Below, in pieces: positions 63,978-64,000 of a stretch of DNA of 64,000 nt. Source of the stretch: Allobosea sp. OK403 (GTDB lineage: Bacteria > Pseudomonadota > Alphaproteobacteria > Rhizobiales > Beijerinckiaceae); contig NZ_FOQV01000002.1 of NCBI RefSeq assembly GCF_900113835.1, positions 186,001 to 250,000 on the forward strand, given 5' to 3'. The translations under genes were made by a program, and so were the position numbers. Every line of letters begins with the position of its first letter. Positions within the stretch are counted from its first letter, which is position 1. The notes under the pieces were generated by a model. That model saw nothing but the letters and a program-made list of their open reading frames with translations, had not been told where the DNA came from and made no database searches.

Positions 63978-64000
63978 GTCATTCCGGGGCAGGCCGCAGG
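63978..64000. repeat. Palindromic repeat, family A (copy 7, cut by window end)
   Basis: gtcattccgggg begins at 63978; the rest lies outside. Confidence 0.5.

Noticed and set aside
1..64000. CRISPR array, prophage, transposase or integrase
   Set aside because: No regularly spaced direct repeats, phage genes or recombinase motifs were seen; the dispersed palindromes are not CRISPR repeats.

Overview
The window is GC-rich, gene-dense bacterial DNA with about 55 protein genes, one tRNA gene and many intergenic palindromic repeats. The gene content points to an alphaproteobacterium of the Hyphomicrobiales, most like Bosea or a neighbouring genus. The pointers are an Irr-type iron box in front of an MbfA gene, a chemotaxis operon with CheD and receptor tails ending in WxxF, many TctC, LysR and isoquinoline-oxidoreductase genes, and the intergenic repeat with the core gagcgaagtgg...gaagaaaacgcgt. 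The genus is inferred from general knowledge, not from a database search.

Layout. 1-2.2 kb: a tautomerase, a metallo-beta-lactamase-fold protein and two tandem paralogous small secreted proteins ending in a CQS..VGGFC motif. 2.2-4.8 kb: an SDR divergent from its TetR regulator, and an aldo/keto reductase. 4.9-8.5 kb: fliK, a FlhB C-domain homologue, a FemAB/BioF2-like acyltransferase and mogA, all on the plus strand. 8.5-11.0 kb: a flavin reductase, an N-carbamoyl-D-amino-acid hydrolase and an exported glutathione peroxidase. 11.1-21.7 kb: a chemotaxis block on the minus strand, in transcription order soluble MCP, atypical receiver, STAS, cheY, cheA, cheW, mcp, cheR, cheD, cheB, cheY. 21.8-24.8 kb: a DMT exporter, a Tat-exported superoxide dismutase and mbfA.

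24.9-37.8 kb is the most coherent accessory module. It holds AtzE and AtzG (1-carboxybiuret hydrolase), an NCS2-like permease, a BiuH-like cysteine hydrolase, allophanate hydrolase AtzF, a GntR regulator, an AtzH/HpxZ-like protein and a four-component peptide-type ABC importer. Together they look like an import and breakdown route for biuret-like ureides to ammonia and CO2. No cyanuric acid hydrolase is in the window. A similar TGCAT...TTGTATGCA element lies in front of both halves.

38.2-41.9 kb is an FbpABC-type ferric iron importer. 42.4-46.3 kb holds a LysR, an RraA-family protein, a cupin remnant and a carboxylesterase. 46.8-48.7 kb is htpG. 48.8-54.7 kb is an uncharacterised catabolic operon (TctC-type binding protein, an alpha/beta-hydrolase without its serine, an EthD-like protein, a carboxymuconolactone-decarboxylase-like protein, an SDR and a PDC-lactonase-like amidohydrolase) divergent from a LysR. 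54.7-60.3 kb holds a GlxA-type regulator, a haloperoxidase-like hydrolase, an SDR and an IorAB molybdenum hydroxylase with a divergent LysR. 61.7-64 kb holds a cNMP-binding thioredoxin-reductase-like flavoprotein without its CxxC, a truncated and frameshifted MFS gene and a CAT-anticodon tRNA.

Two repeat families are scattered between genes: palindromes starting gtcattccgggg or gtcatcctggg, and hairpin elements containing agagcaggat or gagcgaagtgg.
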